A stretch of 64,000 bases of DNA from Rahnella laticis (GTDB lineage Bacteria > Pseudomonadota > Gammaproteobacteria > Enterobacterales > Enterobacteriaceae): positions 124,001-188,000 of the forward strand of contig NZ_JADOBI010000003.1 of NCBI RefSeq assembly GCF_015644585.1. Direction: 5' to 3'. Positions 1 through 8,646 of this stretch are shown here, piece after piece. The notes under the pieces were generated by a model. It was not told the origin of the DNA and ran no database searches. It worked only from the letters and a program-made list of their open reading frames with translations. Both the position numbers and the translations under genes were made by a program. The stretch's first letter is position 1. Each line of letters begins with the position of its first letter.

Positions 1-612
1 CCGTGCGACAGACTGGTGCGGCTCTTCGGTGCGAATGGTCGCAACCAGTGCATGATGGCGATAATCCCAGAACGTCAGCGGGATATCGGCATGCTGACGC
101 AGCCACGACTGTGCGCCGTCAGCGCCGACCACTAAACGCGCGCTGAGCTGGCGGTCATCGCTGAGAGTCACGAACGCATCGTTTTCGCCCCACGCGACAT
201 TTTTCAGCGTCGCAGGTGCGAGCAGCGTGATGTCAGAAGAATTTTCTGCCCGCTGCCACAGGGCGCGGTGAATGACATGATTTTCGATGATATGACCAAG
301 GTGGCTGAAACCGTATTCTTCGCCACGAAATGCAATTTTACCGAAGCTGTCGCGATCCCAGACTTCCATTCCCTGATACGCATTCGCGCGCTGGGCGATG
401 ATGTTGTCCCAGACGCCGATATATTTGAGCAGACGCTCGCTGGCGGCATTGATTGCAGAAACGCGCAGGCCCGGCTGTTCCGGCAAAGGTGAATCGAGAT
501 CCGGCAGCTGGTTTTCCAGCACAGCAACGCGCAGGCCGCTGCCCTGTAATCCGCATGCCAGCGCCAGACCGACCATTCCGCCACCGGCGATAACCACATC
601 AAAAGATTGCAT
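1..612 (-). CDS. ubiI: 2-octaprenylphenol hydroxylase UbiI, N-terminal part (cut by window edge)
   Basis: FAD-dependent monooxygenase that hydroxylates the ring at C5 in ubiquinone biosynthesis. Reading the minus strand from the ATG at 612 gives 204 uninterrupted codons up to the window edge, beginning MQSFDVVIAGGGMVGLALA. This contains the FAD-binding GxGxxG-type motif near residues 9-14. A DG motif (VVGADGAQSWLRQ) near residues 168-180 is typical of aromatic-ring hydroxylases. The C-terminal half lies outside the window. It is followed upstream, 28 nt away on the same strand, by ubiH, the related enzyme of the same pathway, and pepP, the arrangement known from E. coli (pepP-ubiH-ubiI). Assignment as ubiI rather than ubiF rests on this context. 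Confidence 0.93.
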   Translation of the reverse strand, partial: MQSFDVVIAGGGMVGLALACGLQGSGLRVAVLENQLPDLDSPLPEQPGLRVSAINAASERLLKYIGVWDNIIAQRANAYQGMEVWDRDSFGKIAFRGEEYGFSHLGHIIENHVIHRALWQRAENSSDITLLAPATLKNVAWGENDAFVTLSDDRQLSARLVVGADGAQSWLRQHADIPLTFWDYRHHALVATIRTEEPHQSVAR

Positions 613-640
613 AATTTTTCCTGTAAGGCCCGGAACGGAA

Positions 641-1819
641 TTAACGGTCAACCCAGCCGAGCGTCCGTCGGATAAACGCATCGCGCAACGGCGTGATGCC
701 TTCCATCGCCAGTAAACCCAGATTGCGGCCGACCATTAATGGCAGATAACGGTTGGCAAAGAGGTGGATCAGGCCGTCGGTAACGCCGACGGTCGCCTGC
801 TGATCGGGCTGACGGCGGTTCTGATAACCGCAAAGTACGCGATAACTGCCGACGTCGTTGCCCTGCTTTGCGGCGCCTGCCAGCGTTTCCGCCAGCGTCA
901 TCACATCGCGCAGGCCGAGGTTAAATCCCTGACCGGCAATCGGATGCAGGGTTTGCGCCGCGTTGCCCACCAGCGCCAGACGATGGCTGATATGGCTGTT
1001 GGCTTTTTGTAATTGCAGCGGATAACTGAAGCGTTTACCGGCCTGTTTCATGGTACCCAGACGCCAGCCAAAGGCCTTTTGCAGTTCGCTGAGGAACTTC
1101 GCCTCGCTCCAGTGATCAATTTCTTCACGGGCTTCGCGCGGGTGGCACCAGACCAGCGAGCTGCGCCCGTCGGACATCGGCAATAAAGCCAGCGGTCCGT
1201 TTTGGGTGAAGCGTTCGAACGCGCGGCCGTTATGCGGTTCGCTGGTGGCGATGTTGGCGATGACGGCAATCTGCCCGTAATCCTCGCGCTGCCAGCTGAT
1301 ATTGCAGGCTTTCGCCAGCGACGAATGAGAACCGTCAGCAGCGACCAGCAACTGCGCGGTGAGAGTTTCACCGCTGTCGAGCGTGACACTCGCGTTGTCA
1401 GTTTGTCTTTGAACATCAACCACTTTTGCCGGGCAATGCACCGTCACACCAGGCGCCTTGCTGAGCATGGCAAACAAACGGTTGCCGACTTCATGCAGCT
1501 CAACAACGTGACCAAGCGCTTCGACACGGTAATGCGCCGCAGTGAGATTCACAAAAGCCGCATGACCGCGATCGCTGACGTGAATGTCACGGATAGGCGT
1601 CGCGATTTTTGCCAGTGCCGGCCAGATCCCGACGCGCGCCAGTTGCTGGCAGGTTCCCTGCGCGAGCGCTATCGAACGGGCATCAAAACCCGGATGCCCG
1701 TGTTCTTGCGGCGCGGTCGCTTCCACCAGATGCACCGGCAGACGCCCCTGCGTCAGCGAGGAAATCGCCAGCGCCAGCGTGGCACCGGTCATTCCGCCGC
1801 CAACAATCACTATGCTCAT
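641..1819 (-). CDS. ubiH: 2-octaprenyl-6-methoxyphenol hydroxylase UbiH
   Basis: FAD monooxygenase of ubiquinone biosynthesis (C1 hydroxylation), 392 aa, the usual family length. The FAD-binding motif VGGGMTGA is at residues 6-13. The second FAD motif (LVAADGSHSSLA) lies mid-protein, and the third (GNAAQTLHPIAGQGFNLGLRD) is in the C-terminal third, typical of the UbiH/UbiF/VisC family. It lies between pepP (18 nt upstream) and ubiI (28 nt downstream), all on the minus strand, so the three are probably co-transcribed. ATG at 1819 was chosen because the FAD motif begins directly after it. Confidence 0.95.
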   Translation of the reverse strand: MSIVIVGGGMTGATLALAISSLTQGRLPVHLVEATAPQEHGHPGFDARSIALAQGTCQQLARVGIWPALAKIATPIRDIHVSDRGHAAFVNLTAAHYRVEALGHVVELHEVGNRLFAMLSKAPGVTVHCPAKVVDVQRQTDNASVTLDSGETLTAQLLVAADGSHSSLAKACNISWQREDYGQIAVIANIATSEPHNGRAFERFTQNGPLALLPMSDGRSSLVWCHPREAREEIDHWSEAKFLSELQKAFGWRLGTMKQAGKRFSYPLQLQKANSHISHRLALVGNAAQTLHPIAGQGFNLGLRDVMTLAETLAGAAKQGNDVGSYRVLCGYQNRRQPDQQATVGVTDGLIHLFANRYLPLMVGRNLGLLAMEGITPLRDAFIRRTLGWVDR

Positions 1820-1837
1820 AGAGAAACAATGCTCATA

Positions 1838-3154
1838 TTATTTACGTGCCGCCGCCATTAAGGCTTCGATATCATCGGCTTCTTTCACCACGTCGCCGGT
1901 CAGAATTTCGATGCCGGTCGCAGTGATCAGAATGTCGTCTTCGATGCGAATACCGATGCCGCGATACGCTTCCGGAACGTCGGCGTCCGGCGCGATGTAC
2001 AGACCCGGTTCAACGGTCAGCACCATGCCCGGTTCCAGCGTACGGCTGCGTTCTGCCGAGCCATAATGGCCAACGTCATGAACGTCCAGACCCAGCCAGT
2101 GAGACAGACCGTGCATGAAGAACTGACGGTGCGCCTGTTCGGCATACAGCGTGTCGACATCGCCTTTCATCACGCCCAGTTTCACCAGACCTTCAATCAT
2201 CACGCGCACGGCCGCTTCGGTCGCCGCCTGAATGCTGCTGCCCGGCTTTAAAATCTCCAGCGCTTTGTATTCTGACGCCAGCACGATGTCGTAGATTTCG
2301 CGCTGCGCTTTGCTGAATTTGCCGTTCACCGGGAAGGTGCGGGTGATATCGCCCGCATAACCTTTATATTCGCAACCGGCGTCGATCAGCACTAAATCGC
2401 CGTCACGCATTTCACATTCGTTTTCGGTGTAATGCAGAATACAGCCATTTTCACCGCTGCCGACAATCGTGTTGTAGGAAGGATAACGCGCGCCGTGGCG
2501 GTTGAATTCGTGATGAATTTCGCCTTCGAGCTGATATTCGAACATCCCCGGACGGCATTTTTCCATGGCGCGGGTGTGTGCCAGCGCGGTGATTTGCCCG
2601 GCACGGCGCATAACCGCGATTTCTTCGGCGGATTTGAACAGACGCATATCGTGAACCCACGGGCGCCAGTCAGTGACGGTCGCGGGCGCGGCGAAGTTCT
2701 GACGAAAACCTTTACGCAGTTTTTCCATCGCACGGTTAACGATTTCATCGGCATAGGCATATTCGCCCTGCGCGTGATAGACCACGTCAAGGCCGTTGAG
2801 CAGTAAATGAAGCTGGTCGTTGATGTCGCCGAAAGGCAAGGCTTTTGTCACGCCCAGCTTAGCCGGTGCTGCTTCCTGCCCCAGACGACGCCCGAACCAG
2901 ATTTCAGCGGTGAGATCACGCACGCGGTTAAACAGCACGCTGTGGTTATGATTTTCATCACTTTTGACCAGAATCAGCACGGCTTCCGGTTCGTTGAAAC
3001 CGGTGAAATACCAGAAGTCACTGTTCTGACGATATGGGTATTCACTGTCGGCGCTGCGCGGGGCTTCGGGGGCCGCAAAAATTATCGCAGCACTTCCCGG
3101 TACCATTTTCGCTAACAGCGCCTGGCGACGGTTCTCGATCTCTTGCTGAGTCAT
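1838..3154 (-). CDS. pepP: Xaa-Pro aminopeptidase PepP
   Basis: Dinuclear manganese aminopeptidase releasing N-terminal residues that precede proline; cytoplasmic. 438 aa from the ATG at 3154, which has AGGAG six bases upstream; a GTG one codon earlier is possible but less well placed. The N-terminal half is the creatinase-like domain (YPYRQNSDFWYFTGFNEPEAV). The C-terminal half is the pita-bread fold with the expected metal ligands: the Asp of LIDAGCEY, the Asp of GDITRTF, the His of HGLSHWLGLDVHD, the Glu of VEPG and the Glu of GIRIEDD. First gene before ubiH and ubiI on the same strand. Very close to E. coli PepP. Confidence 0.97.
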   Translation of the reverse strand: MTQQEIENRRQALLAKMVPGSAAIIFAAPEAPRSADSEYPYRQNSDFWYFTGFNEPEAVLILVKSDENHNHSVLFNRVRDLTAEIWFGRRLGQEAAPAKLGVTKALPFGDINDQLHLLLNGLDVVYHAQGEYAYADEIVNRAMEKLRKGFRQNFAAPATVTDWRPWVHDMRLFKSAEEIAVMRRAGQITALAHTRAMEKCRPGMFEYQLEGEIHHEFNRHGARYPSYNTIVGSGENGCILHYTENECEMRDGDLVLIDAGCEYKGYAGDITRTFPVNGKFSKAQREIYDIVLASEYKALEILKPGSSIQAATEAAVRVMIEGLVKLGVMKGDVDTLYAEQAHRQFFMHGLSHWLGLDVHDVGHYGSAERSRTLEPGMVLTVEPGLYIAPDADVPEAYRGIGIRIEDDILITATGIEILTGDVVKEADDIEALMAAARK

Positions 3155-3208
3155 CACTTTCTCCTGAAATCGTTTTAGTTCGTTGTTATTAAATGTGTTC
3201 TCAAATAA

Positions 3209-3781
3209 TCAGTGCAACGTGCGGGTGTTTTCAGGTGCAGACGGCAGGCTGTGGCCAAATTCGCCAAAGCACAAAATGGCTGCCACGCGGACGTACTCCA
3301 CCACTTCCTCTAAAGATTGCGCCAGTTGTTCCTGATCTTCATCTTCGTCGTAGCCAAGTTGCGCGATGCTACGCAAATCATCGATGGCTTCGCCGACTTC
3401 GCCTTTCACTTTCGCAAGTTTAGGCTGCATCATGCCAAGGCCGAGCAGGAAATGGTTGACCCAACCGGCGAGCGCGTCGGCACGTTCGAAGACGCTTTTG
3501 TCGTCATCGGGCATCATCATTTTAAATTCGAAGCTGTCATCTTCGAGCGTATCGGAGGTGACTTTACGTAGCTGTTGCAGCAAATCCGCCAGCGTATGCG
3601 GGAAGGCCATGCCTTCATTGGTCAGATCATGCACCATCGTCAGCCAGCTGCCGTCGCGGTTGCCGCCACACAGTAAGCCACTGATCAGACCGTGCATTTC
3701 TGCTGCGGTCAAAGCAACCGATTGTTGTTTCAGGTTTTGATCCAACGAATCGTAAGTAGGGTAAGTATTATCAATAGACAT
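3209..3781 (-). CDS. ygfB: YgfB (UPF0149) family protein
   Basis: Small acidic cytoplasmic protein of the UPF0149/YecA family, 190 aa from the ATG at 3781. An ATG two codons upstream is in frame but its spacing to a GGCGA sequence is poor. Conserved segments [40 protein letters not shown] and [19 protein letters not shown] match E. coli YgfB. No enzymatic motif is visible and the biochemical role in this species is not evident from sequence. It lies directly upstream of pepP (54 nt) and divergent from zapA, as in E. coli, and may be the first gene of the pepP-ubiH-ubiI unit. Confidence 0.94.
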   Translation of the reverse strand: MSIDNTYPTYDSLDQNLKQQSVALTAAEMHGLISGLLCGGNRDGSWLTMVHDLTNEGMAFPHTLADLLQQLRKVTSDTLEDDSFEFKMMMPDDDKSVFERADALAGWVNHFLLGLGMMQPKLAKVKGEVGEAIDDLRSIAQLGYDEDEDQEQLAQSLEEVVEYVRVAAILCFGEFGHSLPSAPENTRTLH

Positions 3782-4034
3782 GCGCATTCGCCATCGTTGG
3801 CAGGTTAAGTTCGTGTTATGCTACCACCAAGGTCTGTCGTAGTACCAGATTAGCAGCCCGCAATCAGGCTCACTTTGGCCTGAATGGCACGCCCTGAACA
3901 ATCGGGCAGCAGTCAGCCGGTCATGGGGTTGTAACCTGGTATTGAGATAGTTATAGTGGCGCCCGCTTCCAACATCCTGCGCCAGGTCGTAGTGGTCACG
4001 TTGGGGCGGACGAATAAATCAGCAGGAAGGTGGC

Positions 4035-4364
4035 ATGTCTGCACAACCGGTAGATATTCAAATTTTTGGTCGCTCGTTACGGGTGAATTGTCCGCCAGAA
4101 CAACAGGAAGCACTGAATCTGGCAGCTGAAGATCTTAATCAGCGGTTGCAAGATCTTAAAGTTCGCACTAGAGTCACCAATACAGAGCAACTGGTTTTCA
4201 TCGCGGCATTGAACGTATGTCACGAACTTGCTCAGGAAAGGTTGAAAACGCGCGATTACGCATCCAATATGGAACAACGTATCCGGATGCTGCAACAAAC
4301 CATCGAGCAGGCATTGCTCGAACAAGGCCGGATCTCTGAACGTGAAGGGGCGCCTTTCGAATAA
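4035..4364 (+). CDS. zapA: Cell division protein ZapA
   Basis: Z-ring associated protein that bundles FtsZ protofilaments at midcell. 109 aa, family length. The N-terminal globular domain ([26 protein letters not shown]) is followed by a long helix (about residues 45-100, [22 protein letters not shown] onwards) that forms the dimer coiled coil. An AGGAAGG ribosome-binding site lies just upstream of the ATG. Divergent from ygfB; 6S RNA begins 49 nt downstream on the same strand, the conserved zapA-ssrS-fau order of gamma-proteobacteria. Confidence 0.97.
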   Translation: MSAQPVDIQIFGRSLRVNCPPEQQEALNLAAEDLNQRLQDLKVRTRVTNTEQLVFIAALNVCHELAQERLKTRDYASNMEQRIRMLQQTIEQALLEQGRISEREGAPFE

Positions 4365-4413
4365 CACACGTTGCTGATGTGGCTCGTCACAGGCCAGTCA
4401 GAAGCGGTAAAAA

Positions 4414-4597
4414 ATTTCTCTGAGATGTTCGCCAGCGGGCCCGTCCCCTGAGCCGATAATTAGTACCAACAGAATGTGATGATCCGTAATCGGTGCGCAT
4501 GCTCGGTCCGTCCGAGAAGCCTAAAGATTGCGACAGCACGTTCACCTTGAACCATGGGTTCAAGGGTTACAGCCTGCGACGGCATCTCGGAGATTCC
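4414..4597 (+). ncRNA. ssrS: 6S RNA
   Basis: Regulatory RNA that binds sigma70 RNA polymerase holoenzyme by mimicking an open promoter. The 184-nt segment has exactly the length of E. coli 6S RNA. It begins ATTTCTCTGAGATGTTCG and ends GGCATCTCGGAGATTCC, the two ends pairing as the closing stem. Internal landmarks are conserved: GTCCCCTGAGCCGAT, GCATGCTCGGTCCGTCCGAG, CCTTGAACC and GGTTCAAGGGTTACAGCC. It lies between zapA and fau, as expected, and is probably co-transcribed with fau. Any open reading frame across it is incidental. Confidence 0.97.
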
Positions 4598-4636
4598 CCT
4601 TTCTTTTCGGTACATCCCTTTCTGGTGTTTGTATCT

Positions 4637-5233
4637 ATGTCGCACACTCCTCTTTTTGCTTCTGCCCGACAAAATATCCGTACTGAAATTCGCCAGCGTA
4701 GAAAAAATCTAACTGCCGGTCAGCAAACACAGTTTGCCCTTCAGGCCGCTGATCGCGTTGCCGCACACCCTAAAATTCAGTCTGCCAGCACGATTTCAGT
4801 TTTTCTGTCCTTCGACGGAGAGCTTGATACCACACCGTTGATTCAGCGCCTGTGGCAGGAAGGAAAAGAGCTTTGTCTGCCTGTGCTGCATCCGTTTTCA
4901 CCTCACCATCTGTTGTTCCTGCGCTATACGCCTGAAACACCACTGGTGCGCAATCGTCTTAAAATCCTCGAACCACAACTCGATGTCACACAGGTTTTGC
5001 CTTTATCTCAGCTGGATATCATCCTGACGCCGCTGGTCGCGTTTGACAGCCACGGACAACGTCTGGGTATGGGCGGCGGATTCTACGACCGCACGCTGGA
5101 GCACTGGCAGGATGGCGGGCCGTATCCGATAGGCTTAGCGCATGATTGCCAGCAAGTGGATGCCTTGCCCGTGGAACACTGGGATGTGCCTTTGCCGCAA
5201 GTGATCACGCCGGGCAAAGTATGGACATGGTAA
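4637..5233 (+). CDS. fau: 5-formyltetrahydrofolate cyclo-ligase (YgfA/Fau)
   Basis: Converts 5-formyl-THF to 5,10-methenyl-THF with ATP; implicated in persister formation in E. coli. 198 aa from the ATG at 4637, which is 39 nt after the 6S RNA end; an open frame extends further upstream but runs through 6S RNA, so the internal start is preferred. The N-terminal RTEIRQRRKNLTAGQQ helix, ISVFLSFDGELDTTPLIQRLW and the signature GQRLGMGGGFYDRTL near residue 140 are characteristic of the family. The ssrS-fau tandem is conserved widely. Confidence 0.95.
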   Translation: MSHTPLFASARQNIRTEIRQRRKNLTAGQQTQFALQAADRVAAHPKIQSASTISVFLSFDGELDTTPLIQRLWQEGKELCLPVLHPFSPHHLLFLRYTPETPLVRNRLKILEPQLDVTQVLPLSQLDIILTPLVAFDSHGQRLGMGGGFYDRTLEHWQDGGPYPIGLAHDCQQVDALPVEHWDVPLPQVITPGKVWTW

Positions 5234-5293
5234 AGACCGGCTGACTGTTAATACTTCTCTCCGATAATACTCTCCCTCAGAAAATTGCCCTTA

Positions 5294-5307
5294 TACATAC
5301 CGTTACA
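5294..5307 (+). promoter_or_regulatory. RstA-box-like operator of the asr promoter
   Basis: TACATACCGTTACA matches the RstA consensus TACATNTNGTTACA at all but one fixed position (C for T at position 7). In E. coli such a box drives acid induction of asr by the RstB/RstA two-component system. It is 108 nt upstream of the asr ATG, a reasonable promoter distance. The match was read by eye; binding is inferred. Confidence 0.6.
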
Positions 5308-5414
5308 CGCCGAAACCAATCCCTCACGGACAATAAAATCCGTCATGTCTATTATCTTCTCAACGGCCCCGCAGTGGGGCAGACACATAAACCGATATCT
5401 CTGAGGAATTAAAC

Positions 5415-5837
5415 ATGAAAAAAGTATTAGCTCTGGTTGTAGCCGCTGCAATGGGTCTGTCTTCTGTCGCTTTCGCTGCTGAAACAACCGCAACGCCGGC
5501 ACCTGCTGCTGCAGCAACAACCGCTGCACCTGCTGCCAAGCACATAACCAAACACAAGACTCATAAGAAAGTCGCCCAGAAAGCCCAGGCTGCTAAAAAA
5601 CACAAAAAATCCGCTAAGAAAGCTGCTCCGGTAGCCCAGAAAGCGCAGGCTGCTAAGAAACACGTAAAACACGCTAAGAAAGCGGCTCCGGTAGCTCAGA
5701 AAGCGCAGGCTGCTAAGAAACATGTGAAACACGCTAAAAAAGCGGCTCCGGTCGCTCAGAAAGCGCAGGCTGCTAAAAAACACGTGAAACATGCTAAGAA
5801 AGCTGCACCAGCTGCAAAAGCAACACCAGCAGCATAA
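5415..5837 (+). CDS. asr: Acid shock protein Asr (Ala/Lys-rich periplasmic)
   Basis: 140 aa. The signal peptide [20 protein letters not shown] is nearly identical to that of E. coli Asr, with predicted cleavage after AFA near residue 21. The mature protein is almost entirely Ala, Lys, His, Gln, Pro and Thr, is strongly basic, and carries four 20-residue repeats beginning [11 protein letters not shown] at residues 53, 73, 93 and 113. Asr is a disordered periplasmic protein made at low pH and thought to shield envelope proteins. GAGGAATTAA precedes the ATG. Longer than E. coli Asr (about 102 aa) because of the extra repeats. Regulation by RstA is suggested by the upstream box; ydgU follows. Confidence 0.92.
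   Translation: MKKVLALVVAAAMGLSSVAFAAETTATPAPAAAATTAAPAAKHITKHKTHKKVAQKAQAAKKHKKSAKKAAPVAQKAQAAKKHVKHAKKAAPVAQKAQAAKKHVKHAKKAAPVAQKAQAAKKHVKHAKKAAPAAKATPAA
5571..5810 (+). repeat. Four tandem 60-bp coding repeats inside asr
   Basis: Each 60-bp unit encodes [11 protein letters not shown](V/K)K(H/S)AKKAAP. The last three units encode identical peptides with only synonymous changes (for example aaacacgta, aaacatgtg, aaacacgtg); the first is divergent. Near-identity of three units points to recent expansion, and copy number probably varies between strains. Confidence 0.9.
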
Positions 5838-5896
5838 GAAGTCACCAAGAAGTTTTTGTGAGGTGTTAACTCGCAATAACCAGGACTGCTAAATTT

Positions 5897-5922
5897 ACAC
5901 CCCGTTCGCCGGGTGTTTTTTT
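5897..5922 (+). terminator. Rho-independent terminator after asr
   Basis: ACACCC, a GC-rich loop and GGGTGT are followed by seven T residues, 60 nt beyond the asr stop. It lies between asr and ydgU, so ydgU would be read by partial read-through or from its own promoter. Confidence 0.75.
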
Positions 5923-5950
5923 CTCCAGTTTTTATCCTGAGGTACTGTGG

Positions 5951-6034
5951 ATGATGCTGCGCCGCTTCCAGTTCGAAATCACCCTGTCTTCACTGATCCT
6001 CTGTGGTCTGGTCAGTCTGTTCTTTTACTTCTGA
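5951..6034 (+). CDS. ydgU: YdgU-like small membrane protein (27 aa)
   Basis: A 27-codon ORF, MMLRRFQFEI then a hydrophobic stretch ending in LVSLFFYF, predicted as one membrane helix with a basic N-terminus. A TGAGGT sequence lies about 8 nt before the ATG. In E. coli the 27-aa acid-inducible membrane protein YdgU is encoded directly downstream of asr; size, position and single helix agree here. The identification is from context and properties, since I cannot align to the reference sequence. Function is unknown. Confidence 0.7.
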   Translation: MMLRRFQFEITLSSLILCGLVSLFFYF

Positions 6035-6141
6035 CATTTTCATGAAATGCCCTGAGATGGCGCCCGTCATCGGCTCAACGCCTTGAGCAATCTGGCAAAC
6101 GACTCATCCGGTAAGATCTTCCTGTCTGCGGGAAATGACAT

Positions 6142-6165
6142 AAAAAAACCGCCTTTCGGCGGTTT
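6142..6165 (-). terminator. Rho-independent terminator of serA
   Basis: On the minus strand AACCGCC-GAAA-GGCGGTT is followed by a run of seven T, 25 nt past the serA stop. Confidence 0.85.
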
Positions 6166-6189
6166 ATGTTCTGTTACTGCGCAGATCTG

Positions 6190-7428
6190 TCAGTAAAGCA
6201 AGCGCGCACGGATCGTGCCCGGAATTGCTTTCATCAGTTGCAGCGCGGTGTTCAGCGTGGTGACATCCGTTTCAGCATCGATAACCACATAACCGACTTC
6301 CGGGCTGGTTTGCAGATACTGCGCCGCAATGTTGATGCCCTGCTCCGCGAAAATCTGGTTGATGCTGGTCAGCACGCCCGGACGGTTTTCGTGGATATGC
6401 AGCAAACGGCTGGCTTTCTCGGTATGCGCTGGCAAAGAGGCTTCCGGGAAGTTAACCGCAGACAAGGTTGAACCGTTGTCAGAGTATTTCGCCAGTTTAC
6501 CTGCCACTTCCAGGCCAATGCCTTCCTGCGCTTCCATGGTAGAACCGCCGATGTGTGGCGTCAGCAGAACGTTGTCGAATTCACACAGCGGAGAATTGAA
6601 CGGATCGCTGTTGGTCGCCGGTTCTTCCGGGAAGACGTCGATAGCCGCACCGGACAGATGTTTACTGCGCAGCGCATTGCACAGGGCAGGAATGTCGATC
6701 ACCGTGCCGCGTGAGGCGTTGATCAGCAATGCGCCCGGCTTGATTTGTGCAAGCTGCACTTCGGAAATCATGTTTTTGGTGCCTGGCGTTTCAGGAACGT
6801 GCAGGGTTACGACGTCGCTGGTGCTGAGCAGTTCTTCCAGAGTCGCAATCGGCTGCGCATTACCCAGCGGCAATTTGCTTTCGATGTCGTAATAGAAAAC
6901 GCGCATCCCCAGGCTTTCCGCCAGAATACCCAGCTGTGTACCGATGTGGCCGTAGCCGACAATACCCAGACGTTTTCCGCGCGCTTCAAAAGAGCCGACG
7001 GCCAGTTTGTTCCAGATCCCGCGGTGCGCTTTGGCGTTGGCCTCAGGAATACCGCGCATCATCAGCAACATTTCTCCCAGCACCATTTCGGCGACAGAAC
7101 GGGTATTGGAGAACGGTGCATTAAAGACCGGAATACCGCGACGGGTTGCCGCTTTCAGGTCAACCTGATTGGTACCGATACAGAAACACCCTACAGCTAC
7201 CAGTTTTTCTGCTGCCTGGAACACTTCTTCGGTCAGCTGAGTACGCGATCGGAGTCCAACAAAGTGCGCATCACGGATCGATTCTTTCAGCGATTCCGTA
7301 TCTAAAGCACCTTTGTGAAATTCAATATTGGTGTAACCCGCGGCACGGAGTGTATCAACCGCACTTTGGTGGACGCCTTCCACTAACAAAAATTTAATCT
7401 TGTCTTTCTCAAGTGATACTTTTGCCAT
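6190..7428 (-). CDS. serA: D-3-phosphoglycerate dehydrogenase SerA
   Basis: First committed step of serine biosynthesis: oxidises 3-phosphoglycerate to phosphohydroxypyruvate with NAD. 412 aa (E. coli 410). The NAD-binding Rossmann motif LGIVGYGHIGTQLG lies near residue 155. The active-site His is in LTPHIGGSTMEAQ, and the catalytic Arg is in INASRGTVIDI. The C-terminal ACT domain (LLHIHENRPGVLTSINQIF) carries allosteric serine control. It has its own terminator and is divergent from the asr/ydgU side; rpiA lies upstream on the same strand, separated by a 340-bp gap. Confidence 0.97.
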   Translation of the reverse strand: MAKVSLEKDKIKFLLVEGVHQSAVDTLRAAGYTNIEFHKGALDTESLKESIRDAHFVGLRSRTQLTEEVFQAAEKLVAVGCFCIGTNQVDLKAATRRGIPVFNAPFSNTRSVAEMVLGEMLLMMRGIPEANAKAHRGIWNKLAVGSFEARGKRLGIVGYGHIGTQLGILAESLGMRVFYYDIESKLPLGNAQPIATLEELLSTSDVVTLHVPETPGTKNMISEVQLAQIKPGALLINASRGTVIDIPALCNALRSKHLSGAAIDVFPEEPATNSDPFNSPLCEFDNVLLTPHIGGSTMEAQEGIGLEVAGKLAKYSDNGSTLSAVNFPEASLPAHTEKASRLLHIHENRPGVLTSINQIFAEQGINIAAQYLQTSPEVGYVVIDAETDVTTLNTALQLMKAIPGTIRARLLY

Positions 7429-7768
7429 TTCCCGACCCTATATTTTTTCTGGCTGAATTCGAACTGCTAGGTGACTGCTCACAGTCAACATAACAAAAAA
7501 TACGCCATCATCAATACAAACGATTGCCTGCCAGACAGCAGAAGGCTCACCGCGCCTGTTGGTTTTCAGCATTTCCTGCTGGTTAGATTTTGCAGAGCAA
7601 GACGTTCAGGAGGCGTTAGTGAGAAATGTGACATAAGTCACCAAATTAAGGCTTTTGAAGAAAAGATGATTCAGTCAGAAAATTATCATCTTCATAACAT
7701 TGTGTTATGACAGGGGGATGACTGGCTGCTTTCAGCAAAAGCAGCCAGATCTTCTGCTTATTGATGGG
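7429..7768. other. Intergenic region serA-rpiA with a long hairpin at 7722-7748
   Basis: No convincing gene. CTGGCTGCTTT, a five-base CAGCA loop, and AAAGCAGCCAG form a perfect 11-bp stem 21 nt beyond the rpiA stop. It lacks a clear T tract on either strand (weak A/T run only), so it is either an atypical rpiA terminator or a 3' stabilising hairpin. The serA promoter should lie in 7429-7700; no clear operator was identified. Confidence 0.5.
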
Positions 7769-8431
7769 TTACTTCAGCGTGACAGTTTTTACGCCTTCAG
7801 AAGTGCCTACCAGCGCAACGTCGGCGCCACGGTTGGCGAACAGCCCTACCGTCACCACGCCCGCAATTCCGTTGATCTTATTTTCCATCGCGACGGCATC
7901 CAGAATGCTCAGATTATGGACGTCGAGAATGATGTTGCCGTTGTCAGTCAGAACGTTCTGGCGGTATTCTGGCAAACCACCGAGTTTCACCAGTTCACGC
8001 GCAACGTAAGAACGCGCCATCGGGATGACTTCTACCGGCAGCGGGAATTTACCCAGCACATCGACTTGCTTGGACGCGTCCACAATACAGACGAATTTTT
8101 TGGCGATCGCGGCAATGATTTTTTCGCGGGTCAGCGCAGCGCCGCCGCCTTTGATCATCTGCATGAAACCGTTGATTTCATCCGCGCCGTCAACGTAAAC
8201 GTCCAGCGAGTCCACTTCGTTGCTGTCGAAAACGTGAATGCCTAAGCTTTTCAGTTTTGCCGTTGAAGCGTCAGAACTGGAAACGGCACCTTCAATCTGA
8301 CCTTTGATCGAACCCAGTGCATCGATGAAATGGGCGGCGGTGGATCCGGTTCCGACACCGACAATGGTGCCCGGGGTCACGTAATCCAGTGCGGCCCAGC
8401 CGACTGCTTTTTTCAATTCTTCCTGCGTCAT
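7769..8431 (-). CDS. rpiA: Ribose-5-phosphate isomerase A
   Basis: Interconverts ribose-5-phosphate and ribulose-5-phosphate in the non-oxidative pentose phosphate pathway. 220 aa from the ATG at 8431 ([17 protein letters not shown]), one residue longer than E. coli RpiA; the open frame extends 22 codons further without family similarity. Phosphate-binding [14 protein letters not shown], the [12 protein letters not shown] loop and VDGADEI are present. Divergent from argP, the same pairing as in E. coli, and functionally linked with tktA at 22.5 kb. Confidence 0.97.
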   Translation of the reverse strand: MTQEELKKAVGWAALDYVTPGTIVGVGTGSTAAHFIDALGSIKGQIEGAVSSSDASTAKLKSLGIHVFDSNEVDSLDVYVDGADEINGFMQMIKGGGAALTREKIIAAIAKKFVCIVDASKQVDVLGKFPLPVEVIPMARSYVARELVKLGGLPEYRQNVLTDNGNIILDVHNLSILDAVAMENKINGIAGVVTVGLFANRGADVALVGTSEGVKTVTLK

Positions 8432-8646
8432 AATGGCTTCTCTGTCTGATAACGTAAGTGGCGTGAATACGGAAAAGTGTCGGTGATTATAAAGCATGTG
8501 CCGGCAGATTGGGCAGACAAGAGCGTGACCAGATCACACTTATTAAGTGCAATTGGGTTGTAAACGCCCCGATTTTCCTCACCACAAAACCTGACAATCT
8601 GTGGCATAGTATTCGGATAAAATTAAATCCAAGGGACAGAACTCCG

